Origin: Echinostoma caproni | Taxonomy: Eukaryota; Platyhelminthes; Trematoda; Plagiorchiida; Echinostomatidae | NCBI GenBank assembly: GCA_900618425.1 | Contig: UZAN01040166.1 | Coordinates: 1-64,000, forward strand | Direction: 5' to 3' | DNA: 64,000 nt | In this document: positions 49,576-60,529 of the stretch, one piece after another | Position numbering within the stretch: position 1 is the first letter of the stretch | Layout: every line of letters starts with the position of its first letter | The notes under the pieces: generated by a model | Told to the model about the DNA's origin: nothing | Databases searched by the model: none | The model's input: the letters and a program-made list of their open reading frames with translations, nothing else | Position numbers and translations under genes: made by a program

Positions 49576-51429
49576 CTGGTGAAGCAAAAATATTGCCATA
49601 TATGTGTACATATTTTGAAGAACGATTGGTAAACCAAAAAGGGCATTGTAGTTGGGAATTATCATTATTCAACACACCGTTGCAAATAGCCTTCTATTAC
49701 TTCAGGGTGTAAGCCTACCCAAAGCATGTCCGTTGCACGTCATACTTCGTGCAATATTCGCTTATCTGTTATCTGATATATTCCAAAACTCGTGACAAAT
49801 TTGAACACCATCGATAAATCCCGCACCAAAACAATTGATTTTACATCCAAGATGCACTGTTAATTAGGTTGTTAAAGAATCCTTGTAAACCGAGAGTGAA
49901 GCTTGCAAAGGAAAATTTCTCAACTTTCAGGCACAAGAAATCATCCACTCGAACTAGGAGAACTCACATTACGAAATGGAAGAAATCCAAATCAGTCTCA
50001 AGAGCGCTAACACATGAGGAGAACATAGGCTTACAACCACAGTTAACTTTTGTTCTTAATCACAAAGCCCCAAATCAATCTAATCCACACATTTCCCCTT
50101 ATAACATGACGTACATGAATGGATACAGTAAAGACCTAATTATTGAACACAGTAAAGCCGGAATAGATCTGTTAAAGTCGAAGATGATGTTAATATTAGT
50201 TCGTTACATGTTGTGAATGCATTGTGTTCAGTCACATGCAAACCACGGTGCATTCGGAAACATTATGAATGTAACCGATGATCGCCAGCAAATTTCATTT
50301 TCTCCTTTATTTTATTTTCAAATATAACGAGATGCGGAAATTAACGGTGCATTGCAGACACCCACCGCCTCCAGAATCAACAGAATCTATAGTAAATCGG
50401 AATCGACTTCGCATAGGGAGAGTAGCGGAAAAAACAATGCGTGATAGGTGTAATGATAAATGCAAATATTTGATAATCAATAAGTTGATGGTGACCCTGC
50501 ACTGATAAAAGTAACCCATGATTACCGGGACACCAACTAATGATCAACTTTGAAGACCACAATATAATACTAAATAGTACACACTTTTGTATGAAAGAGT
50601 ATGTACTGTCAGTAAGTAAGTCCATTATTCGCACCTTTATTATTCATATTTCTTTTTTGAATGCGTTTTAAGGAATAAGGAAGTAGTTATAGGAAACAAC
50701 GTAAAGAGGTCAGTTAGTTAGTGATGATGGGATAGAAACAAACGACCTGCCGGGTGATTTTCGGTGATCAACATCACCAACAACACCAAAACCACCGCCG
50801 CCGCCCGCACACAAACAATTCTTAAGCAGCCTCTGGCTAAGTACTGTAGTCAAATATCATAACGTTACTCGAAACTAAAAGTAACCGTCGGGTAGTGCAA
50901 AAATTCAGGACATCAGTATTCTCATTTAACATGATATTGTTAAATAAGTAAATGGTCCATTTTGGTCTAGAGAATAAAAATTGATGAACAATTACATTGT
51001 ACGATGTTCCAATGCATTGTTCTCTTCATTTCACATATTGAGTGCACAAAATCAGCCCTAACTCTTATGCCACTGAACACGTGCTCAAGAGCTTCATAGG
51101 TTTCAACTTAAAAACAACAAGCGAGATCTCCCCCTTCTGGTTTGAGAATGATGCAAGACAGAAATCTACATACGCACCCGTAATTTAAAAAAGGCATTAG
51201 GTCGCGTTGAATGTTGTAATTGTGAGAAGTGCAACTTATGGGATGAGGTATTTTACTTTAAATGATGGCTGGAGATGGAATCAATGTAACAAGAGGTTGA
51301 TTATGAATTTCTTTAGTGCTTGCCTCTGTGCGGGTGAGTAAAACACACAATTGCATTCAACACCGACGTGTTTCATTAATCCTCACACATTGTAGTGGAA
51401 TCCGAACATGTTATTGAGTAAACGATACC

Positions 51430-51500
51430 AGCAGATACAGCGGTACTGTGGATNTGGAGTTGAACCCGTTTGTCCCAGTATCCGCATGCGCTACAAGAGA
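51430..51500 (-). mobile_element. Weak tRNA-like sequence, possible SINE head
   Basis: On the minus strand there is a TGTAGCGCATGCGGATACTG stretch, then a B-box-like GGGTTCAACTCCA (51467-51455). One ambiguous base lies just after it. No complete cloverleaf was drawn, so a decayed tRNA-derived element is the cautious call. Confidence 0.3.
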
Positions 51501-52329
51501 TCATACGCACGCTGTTCATTGATCACTAACAAACAGGATAAGATAGAGGATACCGCAAACGATCCGAAAAAATAGAACTCCTCCCTACTGGTAGCAAACA
51601 TAGCAGACCGGTCCAGGAGTCAATCATTCCAACGGTGATAGACTAAATGATCCTCCGGAGACCATATCAGTTCTATTGTGTCTAGTTTTTACGTCCGCGT
51701 ATTTGCTTCTTTCTCTCTCCCGCAATGGAATGGTAGGTGCATTGATGGACGTATGTGTACTGAACAGAGGTCCATAAAACAGGCAAACTAAGCAACCTGA
51801 GATGCCTGTCTCTCGTTTGGACACAGAAAGGAGTAACAACCCATCATCAAAACATAACAAGCAATACTGCTAACTACTTCCATTCTGTTATAAAACAGAG
51901 TTAATATAGTAAATCTTCTTAACTTTTGAGCTAATAACTACTGCATGAGGATAAGTCGGCTTCTTGTTTATCCCTGATAGTGGCAGACCACAAGTGGCGA
52001 TCGGTGGCAAGGTCAGCGGAATGTGGGATCTAGTTCTGGTTTAAGTCACTAGATCCATATACTGATTGGAGGCCCAATCATTTCATACCCAACTTGATTG
52101 CAATACCCCTTCATCTTGCATCGAGTCGGCAACGCCGTCCACGGCAGCGTGTAATAGGAGATAGCTTTACCTGACATCAGAGCCTAATGTAACTTCAGCT
52201 GATTGTCCTCTGTATGTCAGATTGCCTGTCCGATTCCCTGTGTAAGATGACCTTAAAAACTAGATGAATTTCTCTTGTATCCCGTTGGACCACAACAGGC
52301 GTCACGAGGATTCTTATCGGCAAACTCAA

Positions 52330-52760
52330 AAGTAGCGCGGATGTCTTTGAAAACGTTGTATTGAATTACTGGACTGTGTTGCGGTGTTCCAGGATACTAC
52401 ACGGCGTCTTCCGCTAAGTACTCTCCCCTTGGTTCGGGCGGGTTCGGGTATCTCTGGAGGCTGAAAAGCGGCTGGGCGGTGTCACCGTAAACAACTTGGC
52501 CACAATATTGGTGAGATCCATATCGTTTATCGTTTTTGCATTTTGGGAATGGAAACTCAAATTGAAGTTGCTCAGCCTGGAAATAGTTTACCTTAAGAAA
52601 TGAAATGAAAGACTGGAGCGGATCCGTTAGAGTTTTAGGCAAAGCTTTGAATAGTTAAAGAGGCATTCTATCCTTTCCTGGTACCTTCCTGTTTCTCAGT
52701 GAAGTGACTATATCGGTTAGTGGCGACTGCCACGACATGCAATCTGGAGTTTTCAGTTGG
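52330..52760 (-). mobile_element. Jockey/CR1-like reverse transcriptase relic
   Basis: On the minus strand, across frame breaks, the sequence reads SPLTDIVTSLRN, RKVPGKDRMPL, LFKALPKTLTDPLQSFISFL and NYFQAEQL. This resembles the start of the RT domain in jockey/CR1-like LINEs (…IRNLKNRKAPGPDGIP…LKALP…), where the segment precedes the first palm strand. Frames are broken and the rest of the RT was not recognised. Flanking sequence at 51960-53500 has similar composition and may belong to the same or a nested element. Confidence 0.5.
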
Positions 52761-53689
52761 TCTACTCTGGGATAACCGGTATCTTGAATCTGTGTGAGGG
52801 AAATTTATTTGTTTTGTGTCAGAGTTAGGCAATCGGACTTCGGGAAGACAGTAGATATCTAGTTCCTAATCGTACAGTGAACGTACTTCAACGCATCGAC
52901 TTCCTGTGTCTAGATGTCTCGTCACATTCTAGCAAACTTCATGTATGATGTATCTGTTGCTTACATAACTTAGGTTTCCAGTTAGCTAATGTGTTGCCCC
53001 GGCTACTGGAACAGCTCAGGGCGCGTCGCGTCGCTGGAACGTTTTAGCATGAACGTAATGTTTCATTTTAGGACAGTCCATGAGTAAATTTCGGGATGAA
53101 GTACTAAGTGACTTCCCCAACGTCTGGGGTGCACCTCTAACCCTTACACAATTAATTGATCTACAGGGCAAGAGGGTGGAATAGTGTTGGTAGCCGGTGA
53201 TCGGCAAAACGGTTCACACGCCTTTCGAATGGAACTGCGCCAATCCAGGATCCCCAACGTGTCCGTGAGGTCTGAGAGTGGTTAGTTATTGATTAGCTCG
53301 TACGCACCTCTCAACCCTTGTCCCACCGAGGTGAGTGGGCAAATATCAATGGCCTTACTCGGTGACGTGCCACGTCCACGTGCACGACGTGCACGAGTCT
53401 CTATGCTGTAAGCAGAAAATTAGGGCTTTTAAAAATGGATATTGGTTGTCCACCGGAAACCCCACTACTTCCTTGAGGATACCCGTTCAACGTCCACGGC
53501 CGATTATTTAGTGGGGTGGCTCTCACCTATTCACGTTTAACCACCAAGATGGTCGTTCTCTTATCTGTGATTTGGAGATGCGCTCGGTAGCTTTTAGCTT
53601 TGCTATCAGTAGGCAATCCATTGGCTACGGACCCATGGTATGGTAAACCAATGTTGCATCACATTATTATTTGTAACACATTGATATTA

Positions 53690-53850
53690 TTGATAAGAAC
53701 TATTATTATAATTATTATTTTATTTCCTTTTTCCTGTGTTGAGTATACAGACTTACAGTCAACTTCCAGGAGGAGGCTGCGATGACAATAAGGCTGCCTG
53801 TGGCATCACAGAAATGTGCAAGATAGGTGGATGTGGTGGAAATCACAGGC
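53690..53850 (-). mobile_element. tRNA-derived SINE, family B copy 2, partial
   Basis: Shares TACAG(A)CTTACAGTCAACTT-CAGGA, GGCTGCCTG-GG and CACAGAAAT blocks with copy 1 at 17510-17600, in the same orientation, and is likewise flanked by an ATT-rich tail (53700-53725). The tRNA-like head is poorly kept. Confidence 0.6.
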
Positions 53851-55615
53851 AACAGCAAGCAAGCTATTTGGAATCTGCAGTATTTGTCTTCGATGAAACC
53901 CAAATATTTCCCGCCGAAAAAACGTAAACAAAACTAGATTAATTCGAAGTTTATTCTCAACAAACAATAAAACGTTGGCAAATAAGCTGCAATTAGTCGA
54001 AAAATCAAGAAAATTGATAGGTATTGCTTCATTTTTATAAATTCGGGAATTAATATCCATCTTCCCGGATCAAAACGGTGGCGTTCCGCGTCAGTGTGAA
54101 TTCGATTTGATCGGGTTTCTCGAGTAAAGTGTTACAGTTCAAACCTGACCAGCTCTAATATTTCTTTTGGCAAATTCATTAGGATTTACTCCCGATCAAG
54201 ATGTTCACATGAGGTGGATAGATACTGCTTCAACCGAGTCATTCGGTGAAAAGTGAATGAAGAACTCAAATCGCGAGTCTTCTATGGTATTGGATTGCTT
54301 ACAGTAGTTCGGGTGGAATTCCTAAACGGTTCAGAGTTATGGCCGTTTCGAACAAAGTATACAAGCAGACAATCGGTTTTCCAGTACTGTTGTCTGCCCG
54401 AAATCGCACTAATCTGATAGAACCACAGCAAATGTAGTGCCAAATTTAGACTCAGATCTCCAGTCAAGCGAACAGTAATAAATGACCGCCAGATTGCACA
54501 GATGCAAGTTACCAAATACCACAGATTGTAACGGTTGGGGCATGGTTCTCCATTTCACTGTGTAAGCATTCCTAGCGAGCAAGGACAAGAATGTCCAAAC
54601 TAAGAGTGAATGAGGGTTTGAATATTTTGAATATTTTGCACAGTCATGTAGTTAGTGGTAGGTTTCTCAGTTGGCAACCTCATGATCAAACTCATCAATC
54701 GAACAGACACTGGATGCTGTGGCTAAGTACTGTAAACAGAGGTTTTTGTGCACCAACTCACTTTCTACGCATATAAATTTTACCTTTGTAGTGACCTACC
54801 ATCGATCAAAACGTTTACCGCACATGTTTAGGCTGTATTGATTGATTGCCCAATTCCCATTCCTACCACACATGTACGTACACCAGTCATGCCGACCTGG
54901 TTTATGCCAAGATCGATTCAATTCAGCCAATCCGACTTCAGTAGTGAGCTATCCGTGTTCATTGATTTGCTGCCTACCTGATTATTCTACCTGACGGCTC
55001 CCTAACTGCATGAAACACCTATGGTTGCCATCAGTATTCGCCTGCTAGACTGCTGTGTATTTACTCAAATGCTTACTGTAGGGATTTTTTGTACTTATAG
55101 ACGGAGTTACCAGTTTATTGCGTTTTCTTACAATTACGTACACACCAATCTGCATCCGGTATCCTTTTCTTGATAGCACTCTCAACCTTTTACTTCTTCA
55201 CTCACGCCTTCCTCAGTGATTGATCATACAAGTACTTGAGTGACAGTAATCAAAGTCACCGCATCAAAGTGCTAGGTAATGGTTGATCAAGTTGACACTG
55301 AAAAAAAGCTTAGTTATTCGAATGTATCTGCCCGTAAATACTCGACATGTGGAGAAAGTCGAGTAATCAGTCAACCGAGAGAAGAGGATAGTGAAGATGT
55401 TGGAAACTGTGTTGTTTGCCATCGGTTTTTGTTAACCTTGTACGTATATTATTTATTTGATACATGATAATCGATGGCATGGTCAAAAGGAACGTGATCC
55501 TATTGAAGTGAAAATAAAATGTGGGAATTACATTGAGTGCTAAACTGTTCGTGATACACCATTAGCCTTCGAAGAAATGGAGCGGCGCAGCAATCACACA
55601 TGTGTAACAACTTAC

Positions 55616-55797
55616 GGCCCGATCAAAGGAACTGAGATTATAGCTCGAATTCGATCGCCGCAGGTCGATTGTGGAAGCAACCAATGAAGGACTGGATATA
55701 TTCTCCCATCTGAGTGCCACATCCAAAGCGGCTGCGGTTTTCTCCTCATTGTTCTTGTTCGGATCCAATAAAGTTGACTCGTAGAAGTCCTGAATAT
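55616..55797 (-). CDS. dlg1: dlg exon: end of L27 domain and linker
   Basis: This exon opens with the final L27 helix, DIQDFYESTLLDPN, almost identical to the DIQEFYEVTLLDN of animal DLG1. About 45 linker residues follow, rich in Ser and Asn (for example RRSNSSYNLSSFDRA). The acceptor is GTAG at 55799-55798 and the donor is GGCC|GTAAGT at 55615-55614. Length is 182 bp, entering with 2 bases of a split codon and leaving in phase 0. Reading past the donor runs through extra residues to a stop, so the reading frame alone would overextend to 55562. A cassette exon in the 6-kb intron that follows cannot be excluded. Confidence 0.92.
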
Positions 55798-56964
55798 CTA
55801 CACGACCAAAACAATGGGAGAAAAACGTGATTAACCAGTCAACTGTTTCCGAACACGGGTTGTCTACTGACTGAAGACGATTTTGGAATATAGTATACGA
55901 ATCCATGTGAACTTGAGTAGATAATTAACGAGAAAAGTTTTGTGTTTCGATTGTGAACAGATCAATATACTCGGTAGGAGTTGGAACAGCAAGCTTTTGA
56001 GAGTGAATGCTTTATCCGCTGAGCTAACTGACCACATCAGTAGCCGTCAAACCCCTACAGATTTTCTTCAGAATCCTGGGAATTCATTGAATGAACAACT
56101 GGATAAACTGTTCAAATTAGACACCTAGGTAACTGATAGAAACATAGTTAAGGAAATGAGTTAGATGACCTAAATGTAAAATATCAGTGCTGTCAATATT
56201 GTATCGTAGTTCGGCTGGTAGAATGTGCACTATTCCGTTGCGTGGCCAGCGTTTATGCTTGAGTTTCAAATACCGCCGAGGTTGCCGATCTTTTCCCAAT
56301 TCGAAGAAAACCAGAATATCTGTTAGATCTCTTACTGGGGAAGAAAGATTTGATTTCTTCGGAAACCGTAAGAGAGTTGGGATGAATCCTCTTGGAGTGA
56401 TCATTAACATTATTTCAGGATAAAATTATTTTCAGAAGCCATGCAAAATAAACTAATTTATGCATAAATTTGTTCAGCAGTTTGTTTTGTTTTTTCCAAC
56501 CAACTCTACTACAAAACAATTAAGGCTGAATTAGTCCGATTCACGCCAGTCACCCTACGACTACAAAAGTGTCAAAGGTATGACCAAGGTCATTGGAAAG
56601 CTCAGCTAACAGCCTATAAGTGGGCACAGTGATACTGAGTGACTTGGGATACTATGGATCTATGTTTGAAGGTGGCCAACCGAAATACTGTTATTCATGA
56701 TACTCATGCCTTCAAACTGTACACACTTGGATTTTCAAATGAACATGTGTTGATGCATCAGGAGTTTTCAGTGCTTCATCCCATAAGGTTCAACAGTGTT
56801 GACAAAAAGGAAAACGCACAAACCGTGAAACAAGAGACTTCGTAGTTTGATGAGTTCCCAGAAATCACAAACAGTCTTTCAACCGTTTTACTCGTCCATA
56901 GTAAACAGTGAGTTCATAAACTGATATCCGGTGTAAGCAAAGAAACATTGAAACATTGGCTTAC
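55798..56964 (-). other. dlg intron within L27
   Basis: Intron of 1,167 bp splitting the L27 domain. It contains the second SINE-A copy (56186-56330). Otherwise nothing was recognised. Confidence 0.85.
56186..56330 (+). mobile_element. tRNA-derived SINE, family A copy 2, decayed
   Basis: Aligns with 42191-42300: both begin (A/G)GTGCTGTC, keep GCTGGTAGA at the A-box position, and have TGCGTGG / ATGCTTGAGTTTCAAATACC near the B box and CCGAGG..GCCGATC near the end. The B box here is degenerate, so this copy is older. Confidence 0.55.
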
Positions 56965-57096
56965 CGAGCAGGGCCAGGAATAAACGGCTTTGGAAAACAT
57001 TCATAAGCCGATTCAATGCAGAAATCAGCGACCCATCGAGCCGGTTGTCTAAGTGGTTACGATATTCCACCAATTGATCTAATGCCAAGTGAGCAT
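56965..57096 (-). CDS. dlg1: dlg exon: first part of L27 domain
   Basis: This exon encodes about 43 residues from AHLALDQLVEYRNHL to NVFQSRLFLALL. It matches the N-terminal two helices of the DLG L27 domain, which forms heteromeric bundles with the L27 domains of partner MAGUKs. The acceptor is a T-rich tract ending in TAG at 57098-57097, and the donor is CTCG|GTAAGCC at 56964-56963. The exon enters with two bases of a split codon and leaves with one (phase 1), which pairs exactly with the next exon to make Asp at the start of DIQDFYESTLL. The preceding exon must end in phase 1 and was not recognised in the window. Having L27 means this locus makes the L27-containing (SAP97/DlgS97-like) form rather than only the palmitoylated N-terminal form. 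Confidence 0.92.
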
Positions 57097-59985
57097 CTAC
57101 AAAACAAAGTGAGATTAAAAATCAAATCATATCCGTTCAGCACATTCATTAACAAACGAGGCATGAGATGCATGTGACGATTGGAGGATTGTGGGATGTT
57201 CCATGTTGAAATAACAGTTTGCTCCACTTTCGGCATTAATACAAAAAAGATGGGATTGAAGTTAATTGTTTGAAACACCATCCGCTGAAATTTGACACCT
57301 AATCAAAGTCACCTGGAGTTTTATTGGCGATAAAATATTCTCCTTTCACGAATGAAAACTATTATTAGTATTGTTACCATTTGCTATCACCGTCACCAGC
57401 GGGTAGCTAACTTTAGCAAATCAATACAAATAATCTAAGAGATAATAATGGAAATTCGGCCTAGTGACGGTGCTTAAATGTGTCCAATATTGAAAACAAT
57501 ACTGTTAAGCACCATTTCAGAGATTTAAGACTATCAATAATCAACTTCCAACTGAACTGGACCACAATGCTCATAATTACTGAAGTCTGTTTGCTCTATA
57601 ACTAATGATAAACATATACACTCCCCGTAAAACTTTCTAACCCCTAGGTACTCTCGTTATCTTCACTTCTAAAGAAAGCCGCCATAACCAGTTTTGAAAG
57701 CAATTACAGAAATCAAGTAAAAAAGCCTAAATACAAAATTTTAACTTCTTAGCTTTCCATAAAAAGGAGATATGACAGAAAATGTGAAATAATATCGCGT
57801 GAAGTTTGATACATATTAATAATACGCAGAGCGAGCTTTTTTTTCTTCAAAACCTCGATGCATCTTTTGAGTTTGCGGATCAATTCCCTGTCGACAGACA
57901 GACAGTTCTGTTTTGACTGCCTATAGCTCGTTCCTTGATTCATATTTTCTAGAGCTGGGACATAGCATTTGGCTCAGAATACTCAAAATCATCTCCATTG
58001 GGTTGAGATCTCGGCTGCAAGTAGGCCAAGGCATCCCATTCATACAGCGAAACGATAGGCAGCTTCTGTACAGGTTTGAGCTGGGAACTCCGACCTTGAC
58101 CTAAACCTTGTACGCCAATCACAGCGGCAGATGGCATTGCAACGTTTGAGCTTTATTATCACAATCTTCAACGCCATGCCGAATAACGAGGTCGCTCGGA
58201 CCGTGAGCCAAAACAATAACCCTTTATTCATCTCTCATCGAAGCTACTGTTTGTGTTTTCTAAAACCATGCTAATGGTATTTTCACTCGTGCGATCCGTT
58301 AAAATACAATTTTCACTCATCATTATAGCAGGATAATTTCCACTTTTCTTATCACGTGTTATGAGTGTAAGTCCATAATGAAAAGGCCTCTATTTGAATT
58401 CCTGTGAGTACTATGTTACTTTTGATTTGCTCACGCGTAATCCATGATATTTACCCAGAGTTCGTTTTAATGTTCAAGTTGAAACATTTATTCCAAATAA
58501 AGATAACAATTTTGAAGTACAACTTCTTAGAATGGAGACCAAACATATCAACCTGGATTTGTCTTTCTCTGAAAGTTTCCTTTTGTTGACATATTGGTAT
58601 TTTTTCTCTTCTACTATAATCGTCCAATACATTGCGACAAACTAGACACTGACCACTTTCACCGTTTGACTATCTCTTCATTTCGTAAAGGGCTTCGATT
58701 CACGATCCTTTAATAAGTGGAAGCTCATTGGGGTGTGATGGTGATTAACTTGATCCGGCTGATTTTGAGGTATTATCAAACTTCTAAGTCACTGTGAGGT
58801 CAAGGCAAGAATCAGATTCAAGCAATGGCATTTTCTTTACGTAAACTTTCTGTCACAGGCTTACGCGTACAGGATCGGACGTAAAACAGTCCTTCCAGAA
58901 ATGATTCTACCGTGGAGCGTTGTTTTCTTAGAACCAGAGGAGGTGCGATACATCCGTTAAGATTGTATTTTACAATTTTGATCAAATATTCGTTTAGCTC
59001 CAGCTAGAAATTTGAAATTCCGTAAATGGCTTTTTAATTTGAATGTTGTACAAATAGCCTAAAGTGATGAATGTGATTCATTCGGAAGAAACGATGTTGC
59101 AAATATCTGGGGGGCTATTAAACTTCGGTTGTAGGGTCTAGTTCAAGCACCATCAGAAATTACTTGTGACAAATTAACTTGGCGTTCTCCTTTTGTCATT
59201 TAATGACTTGGCAACTTTTGAAACGTTTCACATACATTCAGTGGAAAAGGGAAGATCCTATGAATGTTTAAAAAACAGTGATGGAAAATCCTCTTTTGAA
59301 AAATCCATCCACTGGCTAATAGATCGGAAGCCAGCGATGAGAGAGAAATAGAATTGCTTGTCAGACCACGGTAAAGGTATTGGCTGTATCAACATCCACC
59401 GCTCGAACAATTTCAGCCTTTAATCCTACTGACTGTGACTCCTGATCAGTAACCTCAGGGGAAATGGTTTGGTGTGAAACCCATGTGTTGTTAGGGTTGA
59501 TTTAAATGTATTTCATCAGTATCACTATAAGAAGCAGCATAACTCTGCCCATATACAGAGCAAAGAGTGTATTTACCGGCTCATTCCAAACCTGTGCTGT
59601 ATTAAACGATTTACTGATGATTTTAACCTTTTATTTAGAGTTTCGCAAGCTTACCTTCTTAAATTTTATGGTAATAGAAACTTCTTCATTTTTGTTTGCA
59701 TGCTTTTAATTCTAGTCACTTGGATCTCTGGTTAAATAAATTCCATTTAAGTAAATGAGTTCATGAGGACAAATAACTCATCTTTCCAGTCACTCTCACT
59801 ACTGACAGAACATTTGTCATCTACTTCATCTGAAGTACCCAGAAATAACGATATTTACAAAACGGGTAAACATCAGATTTCACTAAAACTGTATATGCAT
59901 TTATACAACACGTTTTCCTAATAAACCAAAATCTTTTCGATACAATCCAGCACCAAGAGAGGCAAGAACATTGTCGTTCTCAACC
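57097..59985. other. Upstream dlg flank or intron
   Basis: Sequence 5' of the first recognised dlg exon. Apart from the Tc1/mariner relic at 57770-58210 nothing was recognised. An upstream dlg exon ending in phase 1 must exist, here or beyond the right edge. Confidence 0.6.
57770..58210 (-). mobile_element. Tc1/mariner-type transposase relic
   Basis: On the minus strand, in one frame, the sequence reads MPWPTCSRDLNPMEMILSIL, then RKYESRNEL, a TAG, and AVKT..SVDRELIRKLKRC. This corresponds to the WP(A/S)xSPDLNPIENLW signature that carries the third catalytic acid of Tc1/mariner transposases, and to the following KDELWxAI...L..S...R segment. The TAG replaces the expected Trp of DELW. The upstream part is frame-broken and the terminal inverted repeats were not found. 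Confidence 0.6.
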
Positions 59986-60182
59986 AAAATAGTGAGTGAG
60001 TGCTTGACCAAGTGGTTAGGGCACCAACTTCTGACCTGGGAGTCCCGAGCCTGAACTGCTCCGTCGTCGCTTGTCTTCCCCATTTTTGTATTTTCCCCGG
60101 CAGTCTTTATATTGGCGCGCTCTCCTTCCTGAATGTGGACTGCACATTTGTATATTCAATACATAAAAAAGAAAGTAAAAGA
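59985..60182 (+). mobile_element. tRNA-derived SINE, family B copy 3
   Basis: Its reverse complement aligns along its length with 17490-17680: GAATATACAAATGT(A/G)CAGTC, ATTCAGGAAGG, TGCC(T/G)GGGGAAA and the tRNA-like head TGACCAAGTGGTTAGGGCACC. It ends in an A-rich tail (60160-60180). It sits directly before RTE-like sequence. Confidence 0.7.
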
Positions 60183-60184
60183 CA

Positions 60185-60420
60185 TCAGACATCATATCGA
60201 CGGCTAGGGCATGTGCTACGCACTCCACTGGGTAGGTTTCTTCATAGTCCAATGCTTTCCTAGGCAGGTGGTGGGCGGGAGAAGGTGAAACAGGGTCAAA
60301 CTGTAATCTGGCATGAGGCAATACGAACAGAGTGCATGGGGAGCGTAAGTGGAGTAGCACCTGCGGTAGTAGGCTCTATCGTATCCGAAAGGTAACATAT
60401 CTGCCCCTGGACTCCACTGA
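60185..60420 (+). mobile_element. RTE-like C-terminal fragment
   Basis: On the plus strand the sequence reads RRLGHVLRTPLGRFLHSPML, a stop, then AGGGREKVKQGQTVIWHEAI. This resembles the GHVLRMP...GW...GGQ...W...MK C-terminal block of RTE elements. It could be the 3' end of a different RTE copy that precedes the one starting near 60530. Confidence 0.5.
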
Positions 60421-60529
60421 ATGCTCAATTCTTACCTGTCACTCCAAGTAGCTAGTTTCAACCTACCCCAATCTTTTCTTAATTCTTTGTCTTCAGGACC
60501 CCGCCCTCTCCATTTGCCCCTCCTTCCAA

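Larger units (their letters stand above)
49576..55615 (-). other. dlg intron between L27 and PDZ1
   Basis: Intron of 6,040 bp. It contains a jockey-like RT relic (52330-52760) in a longer stretch of moderate-GC, probably repeat-derived DNA (51960-53500), a SINE-B copy (53690-53850) and a weak tRNA-like patch (51430-51500). A cassette exon cannot be excluded. Confidence 0.75.
1745..57096 (-). other. dlg1: Discs-large type MAGUK gene, partial, 12 exons seen
   Basis: This is the span of a DLG-family scaffold gene read right to left. The domain order L27, PDZ1, PDZ2, PDZ3, SH3, start of HOOK matches DLG/SAP97 and Drosophila Dlg-S97. Exons were joined by hand from GT-AG sites; intron phases agree at every junction except the one between the 35462-34954 and 31612-31360 exons. 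The pieces add up to about 1,150 codons, longer than the corresponding part of vertebrate DLG1 because the linkers are expanded. The first coding exon and the guanylate-kinase-like domain are absent: the former lies upstream of 57096, the latter is expected beyond position 1. Introns are 0.5 to 12.7 kb. All three PDZ domains keep the helix alpha-B histidine (SHEEAV, THDQAV, GHEQAA), so class I C-terminal ligands are expected. The family role is polarity and junction/synapse scaffolding at the cell cortex. Confidence 0.93.

Noticed and set aside
49869..50216. 115-codon plus-strand ORF
   Set aside because: AT-rich intron, no domain, no splice or promoter support.
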